Source: Cylicocyclus nassatus (Eukaryota; Nematoda; Chromadorea; Rhabditida; Strongylidae). Taken from it: DNA of 64,000 nucleotides. A program made the translations under genes and the position numbers. Under the pieces are notes generated by a model. It saw only the letters and a list, made by a program, of their open reading frames with translations, made no database searches and was not told the DNA's origin. Below, in pieces: positions 1-9,903 of the stretch (positions are counted from its first letter, which is position 1; every line of letters starts with the position of its first letter). Where the stretch lies: assembly GCA_958299035.1 (NCBI GenBank), contig CATQJL010000305.1, positions 75,174,792 to 75,238,791 on the forward strand. The letters are read 5' to 3'.

Positions 1-1178
1 TAAGTTTTTCATGGTCAGTTGGAAGTGGACCAAGTAATTTGAGTTTTTGTTTGATTTGGTTTTGCAAACCATTCTTGAAATGTGTCGTTAGTAAAAATTT
101 GCGATTGGCGGCATCGCTATCGCTTGGATATGCTTCAAGAATTTGTTGTCTAAGTCTATTGGAAAAAAGTGTGGGAGATTCTCCTGGAATCATTCGCATA
201 TCCATCAATTTTTCGCGAGCAGAATCCAAAAAATGGTCTGTTGAAAAATGGCTTTTGAGTTTTGCGATGATTGTTACCCAGCTATTTTTGTCTTCTGGCG
301 TCATGTTGTCATAAACAGCTTTTGCTACACCTTTCAAATGTGCTGGGAGTAAGTGAACCATTTTATTGCTTGTTAAACCCATTATCGAAGAAATTTCTTC
401 AAATTGCGTGATAAATTGCATGAGACCTTTAGGTCCTTGATCTCCAGAAAATGTTGGTAATTTGCTACCATATGAGGAGAGAGTTAGTTTATCAAAAAAA
501 TGTATCTAAACGATCTATGAAGGCTACTGCTTCGGAATGTTGATTTTGAGGCATTGGAGTATGATCCATTTGCGTTATGGTTTGATTTGAGCAAACACTT
601 ACAGATGGCGAAACGTGTGAAAGATTGTTAGCAATTTGCTGTGGTAGCAAAATTTGTTGAGGTACTATCGGCGAAAGAACTTGTTGTTGAACGAAATTTG
701 AGGAGTGTTGTTGAGAGGTTAGTGCTTGTGCTTGCTCTTGGGTTATAGGAATGAAAAATTCCTCTTTTTGGGATACAAAAACCTGAGGTTGATTTTGAGT
801 TACGGGAATGAAAAGTTGAGCGGGCTCTTGAGCTGCAAGAATTGGAGTTTCCTCTTGAGTTACCAAAGTTTGCGAAAGTTCTATGGGAGGAGTAGAGACT
901 CGAGAGTTCCCTGCTCTTGGTGATGAACGAAGAGATGAATTATCTAGAGAAACTATCGAAGAAGCTTCGGTAGGAGCTACTGAGGAAACTTCAGTAGGTG
1001 GAGAAGCTACGCGACGTTTGACAGGACTACTTGATTTATATTCACTACACCTTACTCTATGAACTTTATGCGATATACGCGAATGAGATCTTGGTCTTCT
1101 TTTAATAGTCCCACGCTCGGTTGTATTGCAAGGTTTTGGAGACGCACAAGAACTAAGTTCAGTATCAGAACTGTTCAT
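1..1178 (-). pseudogene. Retrotransposon gag polyprotein, partial and frameshifted
   Basis: On the minus strand an open frame starts at 1178 and runs to 492. It is rich in Gln, Ser and Pro with an Arg-rich patch near the N-terminus (RRPRSHSR), then repeats of PITQ/PVTQ-like segments. It ends in FIDRLDTFF at a stop. The next frame continues from about 490 to the window edge with a classic retrotransposon-gag signature: LMQFITQFEEISS, a W in NSWVTIIAKL, then RMIPGESPTLFSNRLRQ and ILEAYPSD. The switch between frames lies in a run of T residues (about 495), so a single-base length change explains the break. Whether this is decay or sequencing error cannot be told here. The gag capsid domain is cut by the window edge, so protease and reverse transcriptase, if present, lie outside. 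Gypsy and BEL/Pao gags cannot be told apart from this piece. Confidence 0.7.
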
Positions 1179-1199
1179 GTAACAGTAACACTTTCAATG

Positions 1200-1260
1200 A
1201 TAATGTTTTCCAAAAAAAAATTATTTTTTTTTCAACAAAAAAAAATTTTTTTTTCGAAGC
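1200..1260. repeat. A/T homopolymer tracts
   Basis: Alternating runs of A and T lie just upstream of the gag start (minus strand). They may mark the junction between the retroelement and host DNA. No long terminal repeat could be recognised. Confidence 0.5.
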
Positions 1261-1418
1261 TCGATCGACTAAACGTGAAGGCAACCGCAAATTCGTCGGG
1301 TGACAAATGAGGACCACTATCGACACGAATGGAAGAGAGTATCGAATAACCATTTTTTTTTACTACGTATTTTATGTTATAATAAATTCCTCAAATGAAT
1401 GTATAAACTTATCTTTAG

Positions 1419-1967
1419 GAAGTTGAAAGGTTGGTGCTGGACCTTTATAAGGCCAGGCGCAATCTCCCGATCAAAAGAGGCTACAATGAACAGTCACATA
1501 ACGTGGTCCTTCACGATATGGAAGAGGAGATTATGATGGCAAACCTCTCTAGGAGAAGTGTGACGAGCTCGTACATTGATGTACAAGGGGATGGACGAGC
1601 TACGCTCACTTTATTGATGTCCGATGACACGCATATTAGCGGTTAGTTTGGTCTAATAATCATTAGATTGTGCAAGGTAATTACGATTCTTTCAGGTGTC
1701 ATGAGGACATCGGATGGTCGACCCTTCAGTTTCATCCGAGACTGCGAGGATAATGTGTGGAAGGGCGACCATGAGGGCCTTTCCATCGGATTTGGTCATC
1801 TCACGATGACCAACACTTGTGGAAGAATTCCACTATTGCCTCGGTTCTCGGCTATGCTGGAAAGAAGTTTGGATAGGACTCGAAGTATCCGCTTCATCAA
1901 CTTCGATGACACGGAAAGAATAGCAACGATAATGCAAGAAAGTCGAAGAATATTTATGCGAACTTAA
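1419..1967 (+). CDS. Unrecognised protein, last two exons (C-terminal 164 aa)
   Basis: Two exons join in phase: 1419-1641 and 1696-1967. The first follows the acceptor ATCTTTAG and ends at G|GTTAGT. A 54-nt intron ends in TTTCAG. Translation gives a charged soluble protein with EVERLVLDLYKARRNLP near the start, DVQGDGRATLTLLMSDD in the middle and a C-terminus ending in IFMRT before TAA. No signal peptide, membrane segment or known catalytic motif is seen. The first exon has no ATG near its start and enters in phase 0, so upstream exons must exist. The only sequence to the left is the gag remnant, so the element has probably inserted in an intron and the 5' part lies outside the window. Family unknown. 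Confidence 0.55.
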
Positions 1968-2545
1968 TTGCCTTGCCCTAATGATGTTATTGATGTTTTC
2001 TATTTGTTCATAAAGTTTTTGAACTTAATATGTTTTGTTATGTCGACAGCAGAAGGTAAAATTACGATAAAATAAGTTGCGTAAGATAAACTCTATCGGG
2101 TCAGATTATGCACAACTGTTGTTGTTAGTCGCGCGTCTCGATCGTAAAGGATTAGGTTACGCAATTAATAATCCTGTTCTAAGGTTTATCGCGACACAGA
2201 GCAGACGCGAGCATTGCGCTAATCGCGGCTGTAAGGTCATAGCGCGCAGATATCAATAATCTGTCGCGAGGTCACATGCTTACAACATACGAGGGCTGCT
2301 GCGTTGCTTTATCGCCAAAAAGGAGGTCACCGCGCGCGGACAGAAGCACTGGGTTTCGCTACATTTCCTGAGAGGTCGAAGCATTACGATTGGTCGACAC
2401 TTCCCAGCAGAAGTTATCTGCAGTGGGCCAGCAGATTTATCTTTCTGGGTCTAATACTGCAGTTTTGAATTTTTAGCTAGCGATTGCGAACAAGTCCATT
2501 GTCTAATTATAGAAAAAAAAAGAAAAGTAAGAAAGTTAACAAAAG

Positions 2546-2651
2546 TTCACGGATTCACGGATCACGGATCACGGATTCACGGATCACGGATCACGGATCA
2601 CGGCTGCTAAATGCGCTTTTTTTAAATTCACGGATTCACGGAATCACGGAA
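2546..2651. repeat. Short tandem repeat, units TCACGGAT / TCACGGATTCACGG
   Basis: The words TCACGGA and TTCACGGA recur at least ten times in about 60 bases, then again after a 25-base gap. Unit length alternates between 8 and 9 bases. No coding role is suggested. Confidence 0.8.
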
Positions 2652-3310
2652 AATGCGAGCGCTTACGAAAGAAAGAGATTGACAAAATGGGACTGTTCGC
2701 AGGACTGTATAAATAATTTTTATTTTATTTTATTTAATGATTTTTTTTTTCTTTCTGAAAAGGTTAAATATTTGACACACACAGAGATTAGATATTTCAC
2801 TCACACAGCAATTATATTTGTGCAACATAAAAAAAAACACTCACACACAATTGTTCGTTGGTGACGTCCATAGCGATCGATCGAATTGTAGAGGGGGGGG
2901 GGGGTAAGAATTTTTTTTTCCATATCAAAAGTTGAGGAGAGAAAAAAAAAATTATTGTAAAATTCTAAAAAAAAAAATCTTCCCTGGGACCTCCATGTCA
3001 GGTTAAAGGGTCGCGATTCCCTTTCCTGATGTGTAGCGGTACAGGTAGGTATATATATATATATTTATTATTTACATATTATATTACAATAAGCGGACGA
3101 GGGGGAGAGACTGCAGAAGCAGCCTTACGGTGCACGGTCGTAGGGGGTCACTAATCCTGACTGGCTTCCGTGGCCAGCCCCCGGGAGAGCAGCTGTTTGG
3201 GCTGAGCTGAGCTGCGTCCCGACAAAAGAAAGCTTGAAGAAATAAGGTGAAAAATAACAAATGTTTGTGACAAATAAAGTGTGATCCTGAACCACTAGAA
3301 TGAACAACTT

Positions 3311-3771
3311 CAAAAAATTCTGCCCCTTTCACTTCTATTTTTATTTATTTTGGACAGTTTTGTTGCCCATGATCACAGCAAATACCAAAAAATTGAAACC
3401 GCGTGGCCGAGAAAAAATTCTAACACAAAACAAATAAATTTTGCATAATGGAAACCAGTTCTATTTGAAACACGGGCAGGTCCAAATCACGAGAACATGC
3501 TTGTCCATTTTAAAAGAAAAAGTTGACTACAAGAATTGACCAATTTTAAAAAATTCTGCCTTCATTTCTGTTTTTATTTACTTTGGACAGTTTTGTTACC
3601 CATCACAGCAAATACTAAGAAATTGAAACCGCATGGCCGAGAAAAAAATTCTAACACAAAACAAATGAATTTTCATGGAGAGAACCGGTTCTATTTATAA
3701 TAAGGACAGATCCAAATCACGAGAACGTGCTTGTCCATTTCAAAAGAAAAAGTTGACTACAAGAATTGACC
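3311..3771. repeat. Tandem duplication, two units of about 230 bp
   Basis: The block at 3311-3547 is repeated directly at 3548-3771 with scattered substitutions. Both contain TTTGGACAGTTTTGTT, then ATTGAAACCGC.TGGCCGAGAA, and end with AAAGTTGACTACAAGAATTG. Neither copy has an open frame worth calling. Confidence 0.8.
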
Positions 3772-4008
3772 AGTCCCTATGGGTCTTTTTCACATCAATA
3801 GAACCAGAAGCTCTTTGCGTTGGAACGCAAATGAGTTCTCAGGATAAGATTTTTTGTGTTTAACGAGGTTAATAGGCAAGATACAGAAGCTATAAAAGTA
3901 TGTTAGATCGTATTTTAAGGTAAATGCATATATCTCACTTATTACATTCCTAAAATATAAAATTAACTAAAACAAGCTAAAAATTACTTTCAGCCGCTAA
4001 AATGCAAA

Positions 4009-4055
4009 GAACACCGTGGCTAAGGAAACATAACGTTCCCTTAGCCACGGTGTTC
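4009..4055. repeat. Short hairpin with an arm of about 20 bp
   Basis: The arm GAACACCGTGGCTAAGG is followed after about a dozen bases by its near-exact reverse complement. A 47-base fold with a small loop would form. This could be a minimal inverted-repeat element or a structured RNA. Nothing in the sequence decides between these. Confidence 0.6.
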
Positions 4056-4099
4056 TCAAGTGAAAAAAAATAGTGTCAATCAAACTTTCGAGATACCAA

Positions 4100-4238
4100 T
4101 TCAATGGGATTGGCGGCTGGAAGGCGGCGTTCGAGACGTAAGCAAAGCTAGAGAATGATCAAAGAGTACGCTCGTGAGAGAGACGCAGATTGCGTTGCGG
4201 GCGCGAGCGGTCACCTTCCAGCCGCCAATCCCATTGAA
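4100..4238. mobile_element. Palindromic non-autonomous element (MITE-like)
   Basis: Terminal inverted repeats of about 22 bp (TTCAATGGGATTGGCGGCTG and its complement) bound a 139-bp segment with no reading frame of note. This is typical of a small terminal-inverted-repeat element. Confidence 0.65.
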
Positions 4239-4519
4239 TCCAAGGGTAGATGCAGCAAAAGCCTAAAAATTTGCAGTTTTTCCTTTTTTGATGGAGAGTA
4301 CTGTTTACCCCGAAAAGCTAGAGCTAAATATGTATTCTTAAATTTGTATTATAATTTACAACAAATGAAGATAGAGTTGAGCATACAGAGCGTAACAGAG
4401 ATAGACTGAAGAATTAGTTGGTGCATAGAGGGTCTCATTGTCAGCTCTGTGAATGAAAATAGTGGTTATCTACAAAAATATTATCTATCGTGTTCCGGCG
4501 TGCAGCTAAAATCGTAATT

Positions 4520-4674
4520 ATGACTAACGAGCAGGAAGTAGATAAGGTAATGAATCATTTCTAGTAGATGTGTTTGTCATCCAAAATATTTTGCAGAAAA
4601 TATACAATTCAGCGGCAAGCACAAGGGTAGTAGAAGTGCTTGCGTTTGTTTTTCAAAACGAAGAAGAATGGTGA
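4520..4674 (+). CDS. Possible small two-exon gene or gene start
   Basis: An ATG opens MTNEQEVDK and runs to the donor AAG|GTAATG at 4547. After a 50-nt intron ending in TTTTGCAG, exon 4597-4674 continues in phase for 25 residues (KIYNSAASTRVVEVLAF...) to a TGA. The full product would be 34 aa. Alternatively the second exon uses a GTGACG donor at 4671 and continues downstream. No family is recognised. Splice signals are reasonable but the call rests on little sequence. Confidence 0.25.
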
Positions 4675-4699
4675 CGAATCGGAAAACAAATCTATAAAT

Positions 4700-6355
4700 T
4701 GTTGTAATGGTAGGGCCATATGATTGCGAAGATGACGATTGTTGTCAGTGCTGGAGGCGGGGATGACTCATTTCACGATGAGTTTATGACCTTTAGGAAT
4801 TACAAATGCAAGTCAGACATAGCGTTAATGAAAAGCGATTCAGAAGCAGACAAATCATCGAAAAAGCAGCCTCCAACAGGGCAAACGACGGGAAATTACG
4901 GGGCCTAAATGGGATTCTACGGGCGAGTCATCAAAATGTCCGATGAGTCATCGCCGACTAAGCGCTGAGACAAAACAATCGCCCCGTCTATTATGGGGTC
5001 CAGAGAGTGTGTCAGATTACTACTGAAATTTTAGCCAGTACAAAAAACCGGATTGAGCTGGTGGGGGATAGGGTTGCACTGAGAACCACAAGGGCACTTA
5101 TCTAGTACTGATGGACGAATGAGTCATGGAACCAAATGCAAGAGTGATTGCAAAAGTCTGAATATGTAAGCTCAGAAATTCTATCCATAAAAATCAAATC
5201 AAATCGATCCGAATTTGTTATAATAATATTCTACAAGGGCTTCAAAAGAACTGCAATCAATCAAAGTTTTCGAGCAGATTTTCGCATAACTTTAACTCTT
5301 GTCAGATCGTCTCGCAATTTTTTTTTGCTAAAACCAGATGATCGAACTGTTTCCGAACGAGTTCTATACCACTTAGTTTTTACAGATGAGTTTTCATTTT
5401 TTTCCAGCACATTTTTCAAAATCAAATAGATTGAAGTTACTATATTATCAAAACTTGAATTCGAATTATAAACCTTCGATCAATTTCAAAAAATCAGAGT
5501 CTAATAAAACTGAAGTTTTATCACTAATATTTAACCAAAATGAACTTTACTAAACAAATTGTTTCATTTAATTTTCACACATAAATATTTTGTATTTGTT
5601 TTTTTGCTCTGGATTTTAACCTCTAAAAAGCTTACAAATGATCTCAAATCATAGGTACTGATCTAAAATGCTACAGCTTCTATAATAATCAGACTCGATA
5701 GAAATTTATAGATCAAAGTATTTTACGAAAGTTTTGAAGCGCCATTTATTTTACTTTTGATTCGTATTAATTTTGTGAATCAAGTTGCTTTTTTTTCAAG
5801 GCATCATCACGATCAGGCTCAACTTACAATAAGTTAAATTTTCTGCAAAGCTTCGTGTCAAAATGAAAAGTACAACAGTGCTTACATAAAAGACGTGTTC
5901 CCACCGTGCAAGGGCTATGCAAACAAATTCTCAGTGTCGACAAGATTTCAAATGCGAAGATTACATCGCCTTGTAGGCAAAGGAAAGAGTGCTAGTTGGT
6001 CCAAAAGGGCTCAGTTTTGACTAAATATCAAAGAAACTTTTGATATGGTAGAGACAAACCAGTAATGTATAAGGGATAAAAAAAAGCTAATTTCGAACAT
6101 TTTTGTGGCTTCGATCGCGAAGCACCACATGTGCTGCAAATTACTTCATAATGGCTGCGATCGACGCCGCACACAGATGGTTTGTGATGGATGAGTTCGT
6201 ATATCGCAGCTAAATTACAAGCTTCAGTATGAAGCTTCTCTCATCGTAAATTACAGGGTTGGAGAAAGTTCACACGGTGTTCTATCGTAATGATGGAAGC
6301 TAGGCAAAGTGATTGCATGAATCAAATAGATATTGATGTTTATTCAACCGTCTGC
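4700..6355. other. AT-rich interval with no supported gene
   Basis: The longest open frame (5148-5429) is of low complexity and lacks splice or start context. Nothing else is recognised. Confidence 0.5.
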
Positions 6356-6622
6356 TATCATTCATTCTCTGACTAGGAGATGCGAGCACGCTTTGCGTAC
6401 ATTTCATTAAATAGTTCATGGATGTGTTTTAACGCGTTTTGGTTAGTTTATTATTAGAATTCGTGGAAGAACATGTTTGAGCTGGTTAAACCACGCTGGC
6501 TTGAACACGTTCTTTCAGGAATTTTTAACAGTAAGCCAGAACGCGTTAGAACTCATTTATGAACTTGTTGATCAAACGTACGCAAAGCGTGCTCGCGTCT
6601 CTTAGTCAGAGAATGAATGATA
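6356..6622. mobile_element. Palindromic element with inverted repeats of about 45 bp
   Basis: TATCATTCATTCTCTGAC and the following GCGAGCACGCTTTGCGTAC are mirrored at the right end. Imperfect pairing continues inward (GTTCATG..ACGCGTT against AACGCGTT..CATTTATGAAC). There is no reading frame, so this is a MITE-like element. It directly abuts the decayed mariner copy to its right. Confidence 0.65.
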
Positions 6623-6631
6623 CATAAAATT

Positions 6632-7541
6632 GACTTTACAGTTCGAAGATTCCTCCTTTGACGCGAACACAAGCTCGGAACTTGAAAACGCTGACCGTAA
6701 TGACACGGAGGTCACATACCAAGCTCCACATTGACTATCACGCATTCTGAATAGCGTCGCAGAGACTTCTTGCGTGGGTGAGCGCAGGCTTGAGCCTAAA
6801 GAACTGACCCGCTGTTGTTGAGGGTATTTAGATCCGGCCAACACGGAGGCCATTCCATAGGAGTGATAAAGTCCTTAAAGTTGGGAACCATGCTTGAACA
6901 GCCTTCGCTTTGTGCGCAAGTGCGCTATTCTGTTGGGACACCAGTCGCTCCCGGCAAAATGAGTATTGGTTCACAGGCCAACAATTCCTTCTTCAGAATG
7001 CTGTCCGCATGCGTAGCAATGTCCATCTTGATGCCTTGAGACACAAAAAACAGCAGCATCTTGCTGTCGAAAGCGATCGCCGCGCAAATAATCAAAGAAG
7101 CTAGATGAAGCTTTCCTTCTGCGAGTTAACCCTTGCTATTGAATTCTGGGAGCGATTAGTAGATAATGATTCTGTTGTTTTGGCGATCAAAAACCTCCTT
7201 CGCGGGGAACATTTTGACGTCAGAAATACCGTGTGGTAGCGTGCCTTGGAGAGACGTTCAAGCAGTTGATGGCATCTGCGCAGTCATTTCAGCTTCGTAC
7301 CTTCTGAAAAACCATGAAATTCTAGCATCCTGAAAAGTTTCGTCCCAAGGTCCTGTTCAACGATGCCGGAGATTATCCTGCCAGAGATGGACAGCTCAAA
7401 GGCCAGCCCAATCAAGCTTCTCCGAGGATTGCGACGAGGACGTTTGCGAACAACCTCCGGATCTTTGTAAGTGTTTGCATTAACCAATTTACCACTCCTC
7501 CGACAGTCCTGGGTGCCGTTCATGTCCTTGAAATTATGCAA
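6632..7541 (-). pseudogene. Decayed mariner-family transposase
   Basis: Reading the minus strand from about 7541 gives a helix-turn-helix region typical of mariner transposases (RRNPRRSLIGLAFELSISGR, then GIVEQDLGTKLFRM). Further on, in other frames, come pieces matching the catalytic core: FDRQNNRI, a stretch before WPPCWPDLNTLN (the WPPxSPDLNPLD motif of intact relatives), ACAHPRSL, and a final VKGGIFEL corresponding to the conserved end of the protein. Stops and frame changes interrupt it repeatedly, so no active enzyme is made. Confidence 0.75.
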
Positions 7542-7559
7542 GGTGAACAGGCGCTTTTT

Positions 7560-9700
7560 TTTGAAATCTGGGGAACCCGCGCAATTTGCTGATCAGCCAT
7601 CCTCTCCTCGTGCATCCTCGCCACCAACATTCCATCGTTCCAGAAGGCATACCTCCAATAGGAAAAAGACTAATAGTCCAGTTTCTAAGGTGCTTGTTTA
7701 TAAGATAAGAAGCAAGTACGTATAATCAGCATACAAGAGTATGTGGAAAATCCGAACAAACAAGGACATCAAAAATTGTTCAAAGACTTTCCCCCAATCC
7801 TTTATTGTGTAAAGGGCTGTGGTGGAGAGAAAACGGGCGCCTGATCAAAGCTTACTATAAAAACTAAAATAAGAATATGTGTTGTACTATAGATGATTGC
7901 CGCTTAAAAAATGCATCTCAACATGCATGACTCCAGTACGCATCATTTATCAAGAAATTCGGAGATGTTATCTCTGCGGGATGATAGACAAGCGATATAC
8001 ACTCGAGTAGTTTTTTTCTGAATATGAGCAACTGCACAATTCCCAACATGGATGGGGCAATATCCATCTCATTGTATCACGTTCCTTTAGTCACATTCGT
8101 TCTCAAACAACAATAAAGGCCACGAAAAAACACAAATAAGCACTATCTGAGTACCTGTTCACATTCATATGAAAAAATATACAAGCACAGCTCCATCATT
8201 ATTTTTTTTCTCTTAGAGTGCAGAATAATCTCTCAACCCAACTTTGAATTGGAACTTCCCCGCATTCAATATATCAACGTCTGACCGATTTCGAAACTGA
8301 AGCACTCTCGAATAAGGAGATTAGTATTGACAAAGAGCTTATTGATTTAGCTGCACGACGTACATATATCAACGTAATCATGATTATATAACTTATATGT
8401 AACTTCGTAACAAAAGAATTCCACTAAACTACGACATTATCAGTATGAGACCGATTTGTAGATGAGAAGATAGTTTAACTTTGTAAGTACAGCACGGCAG
8501 TGCGCTTACCGCTACCAGTAGTGCAGGTTTACGTTTTTGTCAGATTGATGATTTTATCAGTAAGATGAGCATACCATGTAGCAAATCTGATTTTGAATTC
8601 TTGAATGATACAGATCATATTCTTAGCCACGAGATAAACCAGAAAAATGCTCAACGTCACATTCAAAAAAAAAAAACAATTGCTTGTCGACTTCTTAAAT
8701 TTATCTTAACATTGAGAGAATCTCCATGGGCTGCAATCTTAATAAGACACATCTATTTAAAGCAATGAATGGTAGGGCCACGATCATGCTAGGTATAGAG
8801 GAATTCCACCTAAACCTATGGTGGATCCAATAGTATAGAGTGTAGCCTTGCTAGATAGCGGTAGCCTTGCTTCTATGTTGCTATACGACCAACACGATAG
8901 TGGCTATAGTCGTTTATCCGATACCGGTAGATATATAAGAGCCAAGTAGGGTGGAGAGCTTGGCGACGAACCAGAGCGAGAATGAGACACGAATGAACTA
9001 TCTCCCAAAAATGGTATGCTTATATACAATCTCAAGTAAACAACCAATTCAACATAAATACATTTCTATATACAGCAAATATGTATCGGTCATCGCAATC
9101 TGCGATACTAGGTTTGTAATGTCGAGAAAGCCGTTCGAAGAGAATAGGATGAACAAGTTCCTTTATTCTTTTGTAATCTCAAAACTTTCTTCTACTGCCA
9201 TGGCGATTGCAACCGAACTAGTGCAACTTGGGGTAAAGATTATGAGACGAAGAGATCTCAGAAGGACATTTCGACTCTTTGGGTTCCTAAGATTTACTGG
9301 TTAACAGAAATGTCACTTCGAATATTTGCAATAACGTGGAGCACGGATGAGCTCAAATACATATGCCGGTATGCTTCCTCATTATTTTAGATTTTTTTCC
9401 CGGAAGTGATCCAGATAAGAGCATAGCTACAATATTGTTCGAAATAACAAATTAGCTATGCCCGGATTTTTTTCAGAATCCCAGGCTTGATTTTGAAACA
9501 TAAAGAGTTAGACTTTATCCCTCGCAGAAATTTTTGTCACCTCTACTGCTGCTAACAACGAATTTGAAATTAATTTCTGTAATATCTGCAATGTTTAGCT
9601 TATCAAAAGAAGTTTAAGCTCCCGCACAATCAGTTTATTTTTAGCACATCAAGCTATATTTAACTCTACAGCTTTAGTAAAAGCGAAGCCTAAGCGAAGG
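7560..9700. other. Interval with no supported gene
   Basis: Open frames at 8565-8768 and 8951-9304 have no exon-like boundaries, and no protein family is recognised. The sequence is AT-rich with scattered short direct repeats (for example GTAGCCTTGCT near 8840-8870). Confidence 0.5.
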
Positions 9701-9733
9701 TAACGAGGCGAGCTATCGGTTCTGCGCGCGAAG

Positions 9734-9747
9734 GTGGCCATAGCAAC
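9734..9747 (+). promoter_or_regulatory. X-box (RFX/DAF-19 binding site) upstream of TMEM231
   Basis: GTGGCCATAGCAAC matches the nematode X-box consensus GTHNYYATRRNAAC at every position except the third, which is G. It lies 157 bp before the TMEM231 start codon, inside the 60-250 bp range usual for ciliary genes under DAF-19 control. The site and the product agree: TMEM231 belongs to the cilium transition zone. Confidence 0.65.
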
Positions 9748-9903
9748 GAATGCTCAGGTGCTGACTGAAACAGATGAAGCGGTCCGACAAGCTGGTTCGG
9801 TGGATGAACGGTGTACTGGCGGCTATTTGCTGGATTTGTTGTTTTGTAGGAGGACTGCATTTGTCACAGCAGTACCTCCGTGTTCGGTATCCTCACTTCT
9901 ATA

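Larger units (their letters stand above)
1968..4500. other. Gene-poor interval with simple and local repeats
   Basis: No open frame here has exon-like structure. It holds AT-rich spacer, a short tandem repeat at 2546-2651, a G run at 2892-2905, a TA repeat near 3050, the duplicated block at 3311-3771, a perfect hairpin at 4009-4055 and a palindromic element at 4100-4238. Confidence 0.6.

Noticed and set aside
2546..2651. Possible CRISPR-like array
   Set aside because: Units of 8-9 bases without unique spacers in a eukaryotic sequence; a simple tandem repeat.
5148..5429. A 93-codon plus-strand frame
   Set aside because: AT-rich, biased composition, no start context, no splice partners.
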